A DNA stretch of 64,000 nucleotides, taken from positions 186,001-250,000 of the forward strand of contig NZ_FNVA01000002.1 in NCBI RefSeq assembly GCF_900108185.1. The letters run 5' to 3'. The position numbers and the translations under genes are program-made. Under the pieces are notes generated by a model, which was not told where the DNA came from, did no database searches, and saw nothing but the letters and a program-made list of their open reading frames with translations. How positions within the stretch are numbered: the stretch's first letter is position 1; the number at the start of each line of letters is the position of its first letter. Origin of the DNA: Bryocella elongata. GTDB taxonomy: Bacteria > Acidobacteriota > Terriglobia > Terriglobales > Acidobacteriaceae. Below, piece after piece: positions 49,595-58,601 of the stretch.

Positions 49595-51259
49595 ATGTTC
49601 TTTATGCCGCGCAGCCTTACGACCCCCAGCCTCAAAGACTTCCAGAAGCTGGCCCGCACCCATTCGCTCGTTCCTGTCAGCCGCACAGTCGCGGCCGATC
49701 TCGAGACCCCCGTGTCGGCCTTCCTCAAGGTCGCCTCGGTCGAGCCCGAGGCCTTCCTGCTGGAGTCGGTCGAAGGCGGCGAGCATGTGGGCCGCTACAC
49801 CTTCATCGGCATCCGCCCCTACCGCACGCTCACGGCGCGGGGCGGCGAAGTCACACTCACCGAAGGCCGCCGCAAGAAGATCTACAAAGCCGACATCTTC
49901 ACCGAGCTCAAGCGCGCCCTCAGCGGCGAGACGCCTGCCCGCCTGCCCGGCCTGCCGCCCTTCACCGCCGGCGCCGTCGGCTTCTTCTCCTACGACGTCG
50001 TCCGCCTCATCGAGAAGCTGCCCACCCACGCCGTCGACGAGCTCCACGCACCCGACGCACATCTCATGTTCTTCGACGAGGTGCTGGCCTTCGACCACGT
50101 CCGCAAGCAGATTCACCTGATGGTGACCGCCGGCGCCCGCAAGCCGTTTGAGCTTCCGGGTGCCCCATCCGTACCGACAGGTTCATCGTCGGGACGGGTG
50201 GGTGCGAAAGACTACGCCTCCGCCAACCGCCGCCTCGATCGCCTGGAGAAGATGCTCAACGCGGCACTCCCCAAGCCGAAGCGCAAGCCCTCCGCGAAGC
50301 TCGGCGCGCTGAAGCTGACCGCGCGCACGAAGCCCGCGCAGTTCCTCAAGGCCGTCGAGAAGACCAAGAACTACATCACCGCCGGCGACATCTTCCAGTG
50401 CGTGCTCTCGCAGCGCTTCGACTGCACCCCTGGCGTCGACGCCTTCGACGTCTATCGTTCGCTCCGCATCGTGAACCCGAGCCCGTATCTGTACTTCCTG
50501 CGCTTCAATGTTCCGGGATCGGCTCGAGAACCGAATGCCAGCGCAAGGGTTCAGGGCTCAGGGTCCAGGGCGCAGAAGACGGTTCGTGGCAAGGCGCAGT
50601 CTGAACCCTTGGCCCTGAACCCTGGGCCCTTGCACATCGTTGGCTCCTCGCCCGAGATGCTCGTCCGCGTCTCTTCCAACGGCAAGATCGAGTACCGCCC
50701 CATCGCCGGCACGCGCCCGCGCGGTGCGGATGAGATGCTCGACCGAGAGATGGAGGCCGGGCTCCGCGCCGACGCCAAGGAGATCGCCGAGCACGTCATG
50801 CTGGTCGACCTCGGTCGCAACGACGTTGGCCGCGTCAGCGAGTACGGGTCGGTACGCGTGAAGGACCTGATGTTCGTCGAGCGCTACAGCCACGTCATGC
50901 ACCTGGTCTCCGCGCTCGAAGGCACGCTGCGCAAGGACCTCGCACCCATCGACGCCTTCAAGGCCTGCTTCCCCGCAGGCACGCTCTCCGGCGCACCCAA
51001 GATCCGCGCCATGGAGATCATCGACGAGCTCGAACCCGCCCGCCGCGGCGTCTACGGCGGAGCCATCTTCTACGCCGACTTCGCCGGAAACTTAGACAGC
51101 TGCATCGCCATCCGCACGCTCTTCATGGACGGCGAAGAAGGCCACATCCAGGCCGGCGCCGGCATCGTCGCCGACTCCGTGCCGCAGAAGGAACACGAAG
51201 AGTGCCGCAACAAGGCGGCGGCGGTAGTGAGAGCCATCGAACGCGCACGGGCGATGTAG
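49595..51259 (+). CDS. trpE: Anthranilate synthase component I
   Basis: The product is 554 aa. With TrpG it converts chorismate and glutamine to anthranilate, the first committed step to tryptophan. The N-terminal feedback region has ESVEGGEHVGRYTFIGIRP. The chorismate-binding domain has ITAGDIFQCVLSQRFD, HIVGSSPEMLVRVSS, IAGTRPRGADEMLDREM, LVDLGRNDVGRVSEYG, FPAGTLSGAPKIRAMEIIDE and GGAIFYADFAGNLDSCIAIR. Residues ~311-347 are an insert encoded by a palindromic repeat, in frame, just before HIVGSSPE. trpG is not adjacent. No good Shine-Dalgarno is visible; repeats abut the start, and ATG 49604 is an alternative. Confidence 0.95.
   Translation: MFFMPRSLTTPSLKDFQKLARTHSLVPVSRTVAADLETPVSAFLKVASVEPEAFLLESVEGGEHVGRYTFIGIRPYRTLTARGGEVTLTEGRRKKIYKADIFTELKRALSGETPARLPGLPPFTAGAVGFFSYDVVRLIEKLPTHAVDELHAPDAHLMFFDEVLAFDHVRKQIHLMVTAGARKPFELPGAPSVPTGSSSGRVGAKDYASANRRLDRLEKMLNAALPKPKRKPSAKLGALKLTARTKPAQFLKAVEKTKNYITAGDIFQCVLSQRFDCTPGVDAFDVYRSLRIVNPSPYLYFLRFNVPGSAREPNASARVQGSGSRAQKTVRGKAQSEPLALNPGPLHIVGSSPEMLVRVSSNGKIEYRPIAGTRPRGADEMLDREMEAGLRADAKEIAEHVMLVDLGRNDVGRVSEYGSVRVKDLMFVERYSHVMHLVSALEGTLRKDLAPIDAFKACFPAGTLSGAPKIRAMEIIDELEPARRGVYGGAIFYADFAGNLDSCIAIRTLFMDGEEGHIQAGAGIVADSVPQKEHEECRNKAAAVVRAIERARAM
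50541..50634 (+). repeat. GGGTTCAGGG-type palindromic element inside trpE
   Basis: The left arm (GCAAGGGTTCAGGGCTCAGG, GTCCAGGGCGCAGAAGAC) and right arm (GTCTGAACCCTTGGCCCTG, AACCCTGGGCCCTTGC) pair along about 36 nt. The element keeps the frame open in this position. Confidence 0.9.
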
Positions 51260-51284
51260 TCGGCAGACGAAGTATGATCCTCGG

Positions 51285-52061
51285 ATGACAGCTCGCTATC
51301 TCAGATATCTACCTTTGTGTGTTGCGATGGTGGCTCCGGCCCAGCATCTGACTCCCGACAAGCAGAAAATTGTGGAGGCTGCCCGTGCACACTATTACTC
51401 ATTGCCCGATCACGGCTTTGACGGTCTCAGCTGCTCCGTATCGTTCGATTGGTCAACTTTTCCCTGGGGTGGAAGCTCTCCGGAACAGCAGGCGAATCTC
51501 AAGCAGACGAAGTTCCTTGTCACCATTGACGGGCAGGGGCGCTCGCAGGTAACGGCGCAGCCACCTGACGGCCCGGCCACCGTGCAGCCTCAGGGAGCGG
51601 CAGGTTTGGCCCGGGCCCTTGTTGCCGGTGTGTTCCTAACTTGGCCGACAAAAGGCCTCTTCGGCCCAATACCTCCTTTCAATACCGAGGTGGGAGATGC
51701 GGCCGCAGTTCCTGAAGGCTTTCGATTCACCTTGGCGGTTCCAGGTGGGCCGGTTACGGTCATCACAGACAAGGACTACCTGGCCTCGGAGGTCAGGAGC
51801 TTTCACGACGAAGTCGATGAACATCCTGTCTACTCCGCTATGCCCGAGGGGCTGGTCTATACAGCGAATCAAGCGGTGACGAAGAACCCGGACGGAACGC
51901 AGTCGGAGATAGCGTTTGAGCTGAATACACAGGTTCTATCCGGGCTGCGCGTCCCTTCTTCCGTGCACCTTCGCATCAATCGGAGTATTGATGTGCACTA
52001 CTCGCTTGAGAATTGTGCCGTTAAGAAGACTGCGGTGGTGAAAGTGTTGCCTCCCAAATAG
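51285..52061 (+). CDS. Secreted hypothetical protein
   Basis: The product is 258 aa. The signal peptide is short (YLRYLPLCVAMVAPAQ). The mature part has helix KQKIVEAARAHYYSLPDHGF, then strands VSFDWSTFPWGGSS and KFLVTIDGQGRSQVTAQPPD, a region FLTWPTKGLFGPIPPFN, and VRLRINRSIDVHYSLENCAV-like strands at the end. Its base composition is a little lower in GC than its neighbours. No family was recognised; it may be a lipid- or envelope-related beta protein. Confidence 0.6.
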   Translation: MTARYLRYLPLCVAMVAPAQHLTPDKQKIVEAARAHYYSLPDHGFDGLSCSVSFDWSTFPWGGSSPEQQANLKQTKFLVTIDGQGRSQVTAQPPDGPATVQPQGAAGLARALVAGVFLTWPTKGLFGPIPPFNTEVGDAAAVPEGFRFTLAVPGGPVTVITDKDYLASEVRSFHDEVDEHPVYSAMPEGLVYTANQAVTKNPDGTQSEIAFELNTQVLSGLRVPSSVHLRINRSIDVHYSLENCAVKKTAVVKVLPPK

Positions 52062-52070
52062 GATTGCGGC

Positions 52071-52613
52071 CTAGGAAACCATAGCCTCAGCCGCCTGAGC
52101 TTTGTTCTTCCTCCGCAAAATCCCCGCCGACACCAGCGTCATCACCACCCCCACCGGCAGCGGCTCCAGGAACGTCATCAGCACGTTCATCACCGGGTTG
52201 CTGTAGAGCTGCTTCATCTTCTCCATCTCCGCCATCTTTGCCTGGATCTGCGCTGCCGTCTCGCCGGCGTCCTGCGCCTTCTTCAGCATGTAGGCGGCGT
52301 AGTCGTCCATGTAGTGCGGCATGAAGTTGTGGTAGATCACCTCCCACGTCGCCACGTAGAAGACGCAGGTGAACACCATGATGAGCCCGCCGATGGCCAC
52401 GCCGCGGCCAAAGCTGACCTCGCCTCCGCCTACCGTGTCCCGATAGCTCCGGATGCCGAAGTAGACCAGCAGGAACGACGCGACCATCGTGGCGTAGCCC
52501 ACGTACATCGCGTGGCCCTGGCCAATCTGTTTGCCAAACACCGTCGCGAGCGCCATCAGGCAGGCCATCACGCCGCCCGAGATCAGGCCATAGGTCAGAA
52601 CAATCTTTTTCAT
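52071..52613 (-). CDS. DUF4199 membrane protein
   Basis: The product is 180 aa. Four membrane helices are visible: YGLISGGVMACLMALATVF, MYVGYATMVASFLLVYFGIR, IGGLIMVFTCVFYVATWEV and LEPLPVGVVMTLVSAGILR. The signature YRDTVGGGEVSFGRGVAIGG and the Lys/Glu/Met-rich loop (AAQIQAKMAEMEKMKQLY) match DUF4199. The function is unknown. It lies just downstream of a membrane LuxR regulator on the same strand, a recurrent-looking pairing. Confidence 0.85.
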   Translation of the reverse strand: MKKIVLTYGLISGGVMACLMALATVFGKQIGQGHAMYVGYATMVASFLLVYFGIRSYRDTVGGGEVSFGRGVAIGGLIMVFTCVFYVATWEVIYHNFMPHYMDDYAAYMLKKAQDAGETAAQIQAKMAEMEKMKQLYSNPVMNVLMTFLEPLPVGVVMTLVSAGILRRKNKAQAAEAMVS

Positions 52614-52796
52614 CGGTGAAGCTCCTGTTGCGCGGCAAGCCCATCAAGGCAGCCTGCGCTTTGGGTGGAATGCCTCCACCATCGCGGCGCACCGCCCCGG
52701 ATGTCGTCATCCTTTCGCATGATTTTGCCCTGAAACAGTGACTAAGGCGAAGAAATCATCGTTTCGTATGACAGGATGGCGTCGCGCGAACGGGGA

Positions 52797-53276
52797 CTAT
52801 GGCAGCAGCCCCATCTCCTTGCCCATCTGCACGGCCTGCGTTCGCCGCTTGGCCCCGAGCTTGTCGAACGCCCGGCTGCAGTGCGTCTTCACGGTGTTCT
52901 CGCTCACGAACAGCCGCTCCGCGATCTCGCGATTGCTCAGCCCCTCGGCCACCAGTGCGAGGATCTCCATCTCGCGCGGCGTAATCGCCAGCGCCTCGCG
53001 CCGAGCCTCATCCATAACAAATGGGACGTTCGGTTCCGCAGCGACCATCACCTCACGCACCTCAATCTCGCGGACCACGACCTCCCGGACCACCGGCTTC
53101 GCTCTCGCTGTCAGCCGCTGGCCGAGCCAGATGCCGAAGGCCGCGAAGAGTGCAGCCACGACCGCGCCGTAGATCTCCACCGAGTGCTCGAGGACGAGGA
53201 AGTGGTACTCGCTCCACACCAGTGCCAGGACCAAAGCGCCGCCAATGAGCCCGAAGATGAGTACGTGACGCAGCAT
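52797..53276 (-). CDS. Membrane-anchored LuxR-type transcriptional regulator
   Basis: The product is 159 aa. Two membrane helices (VLIFGLIGGALVLALVWSEY and IYGAVVAALFAAFGIWLGQR) open the protein. A charged linker (REVVVREIEVREVMV) follows, then a LuxR/NarL helix-turn-helix: LAITPREMEILALVAEGLSN, REIAERLFVSENTVKTHCSR and AFDKLGAKRRTQAVQM. DNA binding at the membrane with no receiver domain is uncommon for this family. It probably controls the adjacent DUF4199 gene, though no operator was identified. Confidence 0.85.
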   Translation of the reverse strand: MLRHVLIFGLIGGALVLALVWSEYHFLVLEHSVEIYGAVVAALFAAFGIWLGQRLTARAKPVVREVVVREIEVREVMVAAEPNVPFVMDEARREALAITPREMEILALVAEGLSNREIAERLFVSENTVKTHCSRAFDKLGAKRRTQAVQMGKEMGLLP

Positions 53277-53540
53277 AGGATTGCCTGCAGCTTACCGGAT
53301 CGCCCGCCCTCCCATCGCGGCGGGACAGAATTCCTGCCGCGCTTTACCATCACAAGAGTTTCCCCAGGCCTCGCCGATGAGATTCTTCGTTGCTCAGGGC
53401 AGTACAGAGTTGGAAATACATTCCATATCTATTGAATGGACAACCGGTGGAAGTAAACACGATCATCACCGTGAACTTTAATATGACCCAGTCACTCTGA
53501 TCGGACTGCGATCCGGCAGACCTCTCCAGGAGAAGATTCG

Positions 53541-54608
53541 ATGAAGTCCTTCGGTTATGCAGCCCAGTCCAAGACCTCCGCTCTTGCCCCATGGCACTTC
53601 GAGCGTCGCGAGCCCAAGCCCGATGACGTCGTCGTGCAGATCGACTACTGTGGGATCTGTCATTCGGATATTCACCAGGCGCGTGGCGAGTGGGGCGCGG
53701 AGATCTTCCCCATGGTTCCGGGGCATGAGATCACCGGCCACGTGATCGCGGTCGGCTCGGACGTGACGCGCTTCAAGGTCGGCGATCGCGCGGCCGTGGG
53801 CGTCATCGTCGAGAGCTGCCTGCACTGCGAGAACTGCAAGGCGTCGCTCGAGAACTACTGCTCCGATGGTGGCCCGCGCGACACCTACAACGCGAAGCTG
53901 CGCGACGGCTCACCCACCTACGGTGGATACTCTGACATCATCGTGACGCCCGAGCACTTCGTGCACACGCTGCAGCCGCATGTCGATATGGCCGCGACCG
54001 CGCCGCTGCTCTGCGCAGGCATCACGACCTACTCACCGTTGCGGCATTGGCTCTTCAACTGCGCGAAGAAGGACGTCAAGGAGATGAAGGTCGGCGTCGT
54101 CGGTCTGGGCGGACTCGGTCACCTGGGCCTCAAGTTCTCGCACGCCTTCGGAGCGCATACGGTGCAGTTCACCACGTCTGAGAGCAAGGTTGAAGACGCG
54201 AAGAAGCTCGGAGCAGACGAGGTCATCATCACGAAGGACCCCGCGCAGATGGCGAAGCATGCCGGCAGCTTCGACTTCATCCTCGACTGCGTCTCCGCCC
54301 CGCACGATATGAACGCGTACCTGAGCCTCATCAAGCTGGACGGCACGCTGTGCCTGGTGGGCATCCCGGAGCAGCCGCTCTCGGTGCATCCGTTCTCGCT
54401 GCTCGCCAACCGCCGTTCGCTGGCTGGCTCGGGCATCGGCGGTATGAAGGAGACCCAGGAGATGCTCGACTTCTGCGCCGAAAAGGGCATTGGCGCAGAC
54501 ATCGAGATGACCACCTACGACCAGCTGAACGAAGCCTACGAGCGCGTGGTCAAGGGCGACGTGAAGTACCGTTTCGTGCTGGACAACACGGCGCTGCGGC
54601 AGGCGTAG
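53541..54608 (+). CDS. NAD(P)-dependent zinc alcohol dehydrogenase (YahK/cinnamyl-type)
   Basis: The product is 355 aa. Catalytic zinc ligands appear as DYCGICHSDIHQARGEWG and PGHEITGHV. The structural zinc loop reads CLHCENCKASLENYC. The cofactor loop is VGVVGLGGLGHLGLKFSHAF. The full length and SDGGPRDTYNAKLRDGSPTY match the YahK-like aldehyde reductase/cinnamyl-alcohol group. It likely reduces aldehydes using NADPH. The 264-nt upstream spacer is AT-rich by local standards (CATTCCATATCTATTGAATG) and carries CAGGAGAAG before the ATG. Confidence 0.95.
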   Translation: MKSFGYAAQSKTSALAPWHFERREPKPDDVVVQIDYCGICHSDIHQARGEWGAEIFPMVPGHEITGHVIAVGSDVTRFKVGDRAAVGVIVESCLHCENCKASLENYCSDGGPRDTYNAKLRDGSPTYGGYSDIIVTPEHFVHTLQPHVDMAATAPLLCAGITTYSPLRHWLFNCAKKDVKEMKVGVVGLGGLGHLGLKFSHAFGAHTVQFTTSESKVEDAKKLGADEVIITKDPAQMAKHAGSFDFILDCVSAPHDMNAYLSLIKLDGTLCLVGIPEQPLSVHPFSLLANRRSLAGSGIGGMKETQEMLDFCAEKGIGADIEMTTYDQLNEAYERVVKGDVKYRFVLDNTALRQA

Positions 54609-54612
54609 TGCG

Positions 54613-54894
54613 CTATGTGAGCGACCGGTCGTTGTGCTCCTCGCGCACGACGACCCGTTCGCCTACCTTCACGTAGCCCTTCTTGTGGAACCACTGCTCG
54701 ATCGCACACTCAAGGTGCTCGAGCGGCACGCGGTGCCCAACCTCCATCCGGCCGTCGCCCACCGGCAACGTATCGTCGAAGACCTTGTCGTTGGTGAAGT
54801 TGCGCATGGCGAAGGTGTCGATCCATGCGACCGGGGCTGGTGTGGATGTTCCGTTACTCGTGATGCACTCGACTGTGACCTTGCGGGCAAACAT
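54613..54894 (-). CDS. Small conserved-looking hypothetical protein
   Basis: The product is 93 aa from the ATG at 54894 (MFARKVTVECITSNGTST). It contains AWIDTFAMRNFTNDKVFDDT, PVGDGRMEVGHRVPLEHLEC and a Lys/Val-rich end (KKGYVKVGERVVVRE). The composition is acidic and beta-rich with no membrane segment. The gene converges on the alcohol dehydrogenase with a 4-nt gap. No family was recognised. Confidence 0.55.
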   Translation of the reverse strand: MFARKVTVECITSNGTSTPAPVAWIDTFAMRNFTNDKVFDDTLPVGDGRMEVGHRVPLEHLECAIEQWFHKKGYVKVGERVVVREEHNDRSLT

Positions 54895-54983
54895 AGGGGT
54901 ACCCTCGTCTTCCACGCTGCGAGACCCGTCCGGTGAGGGGTTAACTCAGCGATACCGCTCTTCGAAACCCAAAGCACGAACCT

Positions 54984-56180
54984 CTAGACCCAAAGCACAA
55001 ACATCGGCGTAGGAGCTGCGACGACACGTGGCGTCTCGCTCAGCTTTCCAGTGGCAGAATCCCGGTGATAGATCGATACCGTAGCCCCGGCTCCGCTGTC
55101 GGCTGCTCCCTGGTTGGTGCAGGCGAGCCACCGCTCTGTGGGGTCCAGGGCGAAGTACCGAGGTATCCGGCCTCCCGAGCTCACACGCTGCAGCTCGGTC
55201 AGATCGCCCTCCCGTCCGACGGCATACACAGTAATCTCATCCACGCCGCGTGAGCAAGCGTAGACGAAGCGGCCGTCCCGGCTCACCTGAATCTCGCAGC
55301 CACTGTTGCCTGCCAGTCCCGTTCCGGGCTTCAGCGTGAAGACGACGCTGCCCGGACGCAGCGTCGCTGTGGCCTTCCCTTCGGCGACCTTCCAGTCGTA
55401 GATGTCGAGGGTGCAGTCCAGCTCGTGAGCCACGTAAAACCACCTGCCCGAGGGATGAAACGCGATGTGGCGCGGTCCCGAGCCGGTTCTTGCGGCCACA
55501 CGCTGCGGTGTGCTGGTGATGGCGGCTCCGGAGTGGTGGAGCGGAAAGATCTCAATGGCGTCATCGCCCAGGTCGCAGACCAGGACGAAGTCGTTGCCCG
55601 GCGCGACCACCGCGCAGTGCAGGTGCGGAGCGTTCTGGCGATCTTTCACCGGACCCAGCGGGCCGCAGGCTGCCGCATCGACGCCCTGGCAGGCGAGCGT
55701 GCCGCCAACCGGGCCGATCTTGCCGTCGGCCTCAAGGTGATACGCCGCAAAGGCGCCGCCCCCGTAGTCGGCGACGAAGAGTTGCTTGCCGGTGTGATCG
55801 ATCCCCAGCGCGCAGGGCCCAGCCCCATGGGAGTCCACCCGGTTGATCGGCGTCAGCCCACCTTTGGCGGCGTCCAGGCGGAAGCTGGAGATACCGCCGA
55901 CCGGCGTGGTGGACTCGTTCACCGTGTAGACCACCGGCAGGTGCGGGTGGCGGACGAAGAAGTTGGGGCGCTCGGATTCCACTGCGAGCTCGATCGAGCC
56001 AAGTTCGCCCGTCGAGGCATTCCAGCTGGCGCGGTAGATCCCTTTGCCTGTATCGGTACCGAGAAGAACCCACTTTGGGGTCGGCCCAACCTGTAGACCC
56101 TTCGCCATGCCACGCATCGCCAGCGGCATCGCCGCCGCGCCGACCAGGAACTTCCGCCGTGTCCACATTTCAGTCTGCAT
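54984..56180 (-). CDS. Tat-exported lactonase-family beta-propeller protein
   Basis: The product is 398 aa. A twin-arginine signal (MWTRRKFLVGAAAMPLAM) opens it. The beta-propeller of the 6-phosphogluconolactonase/YbhE (lactonase) family follows, with repeated blades such as FFVRHPHLPVVYTVNE, GPCALGIDHTGKQLFVADYG, GPRHIAFHPSGRWFYVAHEL and IQVSRDGRFVYACSRG. Being exported, it is not the cytoplasmic phosphogluconolactonase and probably acts on another lactone or binds ligands. It lies alone between two short hypotheticals on the same strand. Confidence 0.88.
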   Translation of the reverse strand: MQTEMWTRRKFLVGAAAMPLAMRGMAKGLQVGPTPKWVLLGTDTGKGIYRASWNASTGELGSIELAVESERPNFFVRHPHLPVVYTVNESTTPVGGISSFRLDAAKGGLTPINRVDSHGAGPCALGIDHTGKQLFVADYGGGAFAAYHLEADGKIGPVGGTLACQGVDAAACGPLGPVKDRQNAPHLHCAVVAPGNDFVLVCDLGDDAIEIFPLHHSGAAITSTPQRVAARTGSGPRHIAFHPSGRWFYVAHELDCTLDIYDWKVAEGKATATLRPGSVVFTLKPGTGLAGNSGCEIQVSRDGRFVYACSRGVDEITVYAVGREGDLTELQRVSSGGRIPRYFALDPTERWLACTNQGAADSGAGATVSIYHRDSATGKLSETPRVVAAPTPMFVLWV

Positions 56181-56272
56181 ACGGGTGCCAGTCTACGGGA
56201 ACGGATGCGGTTGAAGAATGGCAACGGGCGGGAAATGGAATCCAGTGTCCAACCGCGTGCTTCGGGAGCACG

Positions 56273-57070
56273 TCAGTGCTGATGTGCGGTCGCCGACTGC
56301 TGGCGGATCCAGCGCATCGCGTCGGCGCGAACCCGCTCGTAGCTGGGCTCGGCTCCCATGTAGGGCCGGACGATCCCATGTGCCTGCCCTGTATACCAGT
56401 TGAGCGCGAAGTCGCGGATGGCCGGGGCTGCAGCGCCGGCCTGCGGCGTGTCAGGGCCGCCCGGGTGCCCGACCATCGCAGCGGCGGCCGATGCGGACTC
56501 CAGCGAAAGGAAGGCCTGGACCCGGCCATCGGGCGAGAAGCGTTCGAAGTTGTAACGCGTCAGCGAGCGTCCGGAGGGTTCGTCGTAGGCCCGCACAATC
56601 CAGTGCTGCCCTGCGACGTTGAAGCTGTCGATCACATCGCTCTCGCGGGCAGAGATACCCTCGGCTCCACGCTGTCGCGCGTCGTGCAGGATCGCGCGCT
56701 CGCGGTCGAACTCCTCCCACCGCCCCAGCGCAGCTTCAACGACGACGAGGTTCTTGTGCGCCAGCCACATCTGCGGCTGCTTCGCGACGATCGCCCGGTA
56801 GCCGACCTCGGCGTCATCGTATTCATGCAGCCCAAGCTCGGCATCGGCCTTGCCCAGCTGCGCCTCTACGCTCTCGGGATGTGCGGCGGCGAATGCAGAA
56901 AACTGCCGCTTCGCTTCGACAAAGTGCTTCTGTGCAAGCTGCTGGCGAGCCGCCTTCAGCAGCGGGTCAGTATTCACATGCGTGGGAAGCGACTGGGCCT
57001 GCGCAACGGTCGCCGCCGCAAGCACCACCATGGTTCGCCCCTGCGGCCAGAACGTCTTTCCTTCAAACAT
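56273..57070 (-). CDS. Secreted TPR-containing protein
   Basis: The product is 265 aa with a signal-like start (MVVLAAATVAQAQSLPTHVN). TPR units include LLKAARQQLAQKHFVEAKRQ, AQLGKADAELGLHEYDDAEV and QMWLAHKNLVVVEAALGRWE. The C-terminal half (VIDSFNVAGQHWIVRAYDEP, FERFSPDGRVQAFLSLESAS) is a beta-like domain. It is 3 nt downstream of the DUF3999-like gene, so the two are co-transcribed and likely work together at the envelope. Confidence 0.75.
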   Translation of the reverse strand: MFEGKTFWPQGRTMVVLAAATVAQAQSLPTHVNTDPLLKAARQQLAQKHFVEAKRQFSAFAAAHPESVEAQLGKADAELGLHEYDDAEVGYRAIVAKQPQMWLAHKNLVVVEAALGRWEEFDRERAILHDARQRGAEGISARESDVIDSFNVAGQHWIVRAYDEPSGRSLTRYNFERFSPDGRVQAFLSLESASAAAAMVGHPGGPDTPQAGAAAPAIRDFALNWYTGQAHGIVRPYMGAEPSYERVRADAMRWIRQQSATAHQH

Positions 57071-57073
57071 CCG

Positions 57074-58414
57074 CTACCGATCCCTCTTTCGTTTGACGCT
57101 TTCGAGCCCTGCAAGTCCTGCTGCCGCTATCAGGATGAGCACCCCCACGGACATCGCTTCGGGGTGCTGGCTGGCCATTTGTTGCGGTGCGGCGCGAGGA
57201 GCGAAGCTGGGGTTGGGCTGCTCCTGGTCCAGCTGGGCATACGCCGCGTGGGTCGAGGGAGCGAAGTGGCGAGCGTAGTCGTATGCCGCCGCCGCGATTG
57301 ATGCGTCTCCGTAAAACATCGTGTAGTGCTCGCCGGGAGAAGCGTCGAAGCACAAGCTCCGACGCCGCATCTCCAGCGCCACCGAGGCAATCGGAGGCGG
57401 TGCCTTCGAACCGTTGTGGATCCGCACCACGACTTGTGCCGAGGACCCCAGCGTCGCTCCCAGCGTAGCCGGAAAGTCCAGGGACTCGTAGTGAATCGCC
57501 GGGGCTTCCTCGACACCCGGTCGTTGCAGGAAGGCGATGCTGCCGCCCAGGCTCTCGTCCGCGCTTGGTTCGCCCTTGCTGTTTCCTGTTCCCGCTGCAG
57601 CCGTGAGAGTGACCGCCCGCAGAAAGCTGGCGTGCGCGCGCGGCTCCAGCATGAAGCGAACATGTTCGACGGGAACGTGCTCCGGGACTACAGGCAGCCG
57701 CAGCACCGTATCCTGCCCGTCCTGCTCCGGGGCACCGGACTGCGCGACCGTCGTGTAAAGCACCTGCGCCTCGCGGCTGGGAGGGACGTTCGCTCCCGCG
57801 ATCATCGCCGGAGTCACGCGAGGCATCAGATGGCCGTCCGGCTGAACCATGCGTATCGACACATGCAGCAGCGGATAGCTCGCTTCTGCGAGCGCAAGTG
57901 TGGTCGACCTTGGCAGTTGCTCCTTCGAGAGATCGAAGAGCAGGAAGCTGCCCAACGGGGTGCCGGGGTCCGAAGCACTGCGACGTCCCAGCACGTGAGC
58001 GATGCCCACGAACTCCGGGGCGTCGAGCTTCAGCGCGACCGCGGAGTAGGCGCGCGCGGGCATCGCAAGGTCGAAGCTCAGGTCGCTGCCGTGGACGGCG
58101 ACGTTGCCCACACCGGCGGTCGCGTCCTCGCCCGGCTGGGTGTCGCTTTCACTCATCGCGTAGGGCACCTCGCGGAGCGCGCCCAGGCTCGGAACAGCAG
58201 CGGCGCCTGCAAAGATCCGCACATCCCGGGCTGAGGACTCGGCGGCATGGGCGTAGACCGCCGCGTCCAGCACCAGGCACGCCTGCCCCTGCTCGCCCGC
58301 TGGAAGGGAGATCTCCCGCTCGAAGCGGAAGTGCGTGGGCGCCACCGTCGGCGCATGGTTGTTCGAGGCCATCTGCCAAACCAGCAACGTCGCCAGAAAC
58401 CGGGGCAGGCTCAC
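57074..58414 (-). CDS. DUF3999-like exported protein
   Basis: The product is 446 aa from the GTG at 58414, supported by GAGGAGG 5 nt upstream; the earlier in-frame ATG at 58450 lies before this signal. It has an N-terminal hydrophobic segment (LPRFLATLLVWQMASN). The beta-rich ectodomain has FRFEREISLPAGEQGQACLV, FVGIAHVLGRRSASDPGTPL and PAIHYESLDFPATLGATLGS. A C-terminal anchor (SVGVLILIAAAGLAGLESV) and basic tail (KRKRDR) end it. The arrangement matches DUF3999-type envelope proteins of unknown function. The next gene starts 3 nt after its stop. Confidence 0.72.
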   Translation of the reverse strand: MSLPRFLATLLVWQMASNNHAPTVAPTHFRFEREISLPAGEQGQACLVLDAAVYAHAAESSARDVRIFAGAAAVPSLGALREVPYAMSESDTQPGEDATAGVGNVAVHGSDLSFDLAMPARAYSAVALKLDAPEFVGIAHVLGRRSASDPGTPLGSFLLFDLSKEQLPRSTTLALAEASYPLLHVSIRMVQPDGHLMPRVTPAMIAGANVPPSREAQVLYTTVAQSGAPEQDGQDTVLRLPVVPEHVPVEHVRFMLEPRAHASFLRAVTLTAAAGTGNSKGEPSADESLGGSIAFLQRPGVEEAPAIHYESLDFPATLGATLGSSAQVVVRIHNGSKAPPPIASVALEMRRRSLCFDASPGEHYTMFYGDASIAAAAYDYARHFAPSTHAAYAQLDQEQPNPSFAPRAAPQQMASQHPEAMSVGVLILIAAAGLAGLESVKRKRDR

Positions 58415-58601
58415 GCGGTCCTCCTCGATCGAGGGGCCACGGCGTCGCAACTCGTCTGGCGCAGGCGGCGGGATACGGCCATCAGCCCAATCTACCGCCT
58501 TTCTGTGCTCCCCCGGATGCGGAAAGGGGTGATGCCGAAAGTACTGCCGCTGAGTCCCCGGACCAGTGTCCGGGACTCCCGTTTCTTATACCCTCAACAC
58601 C

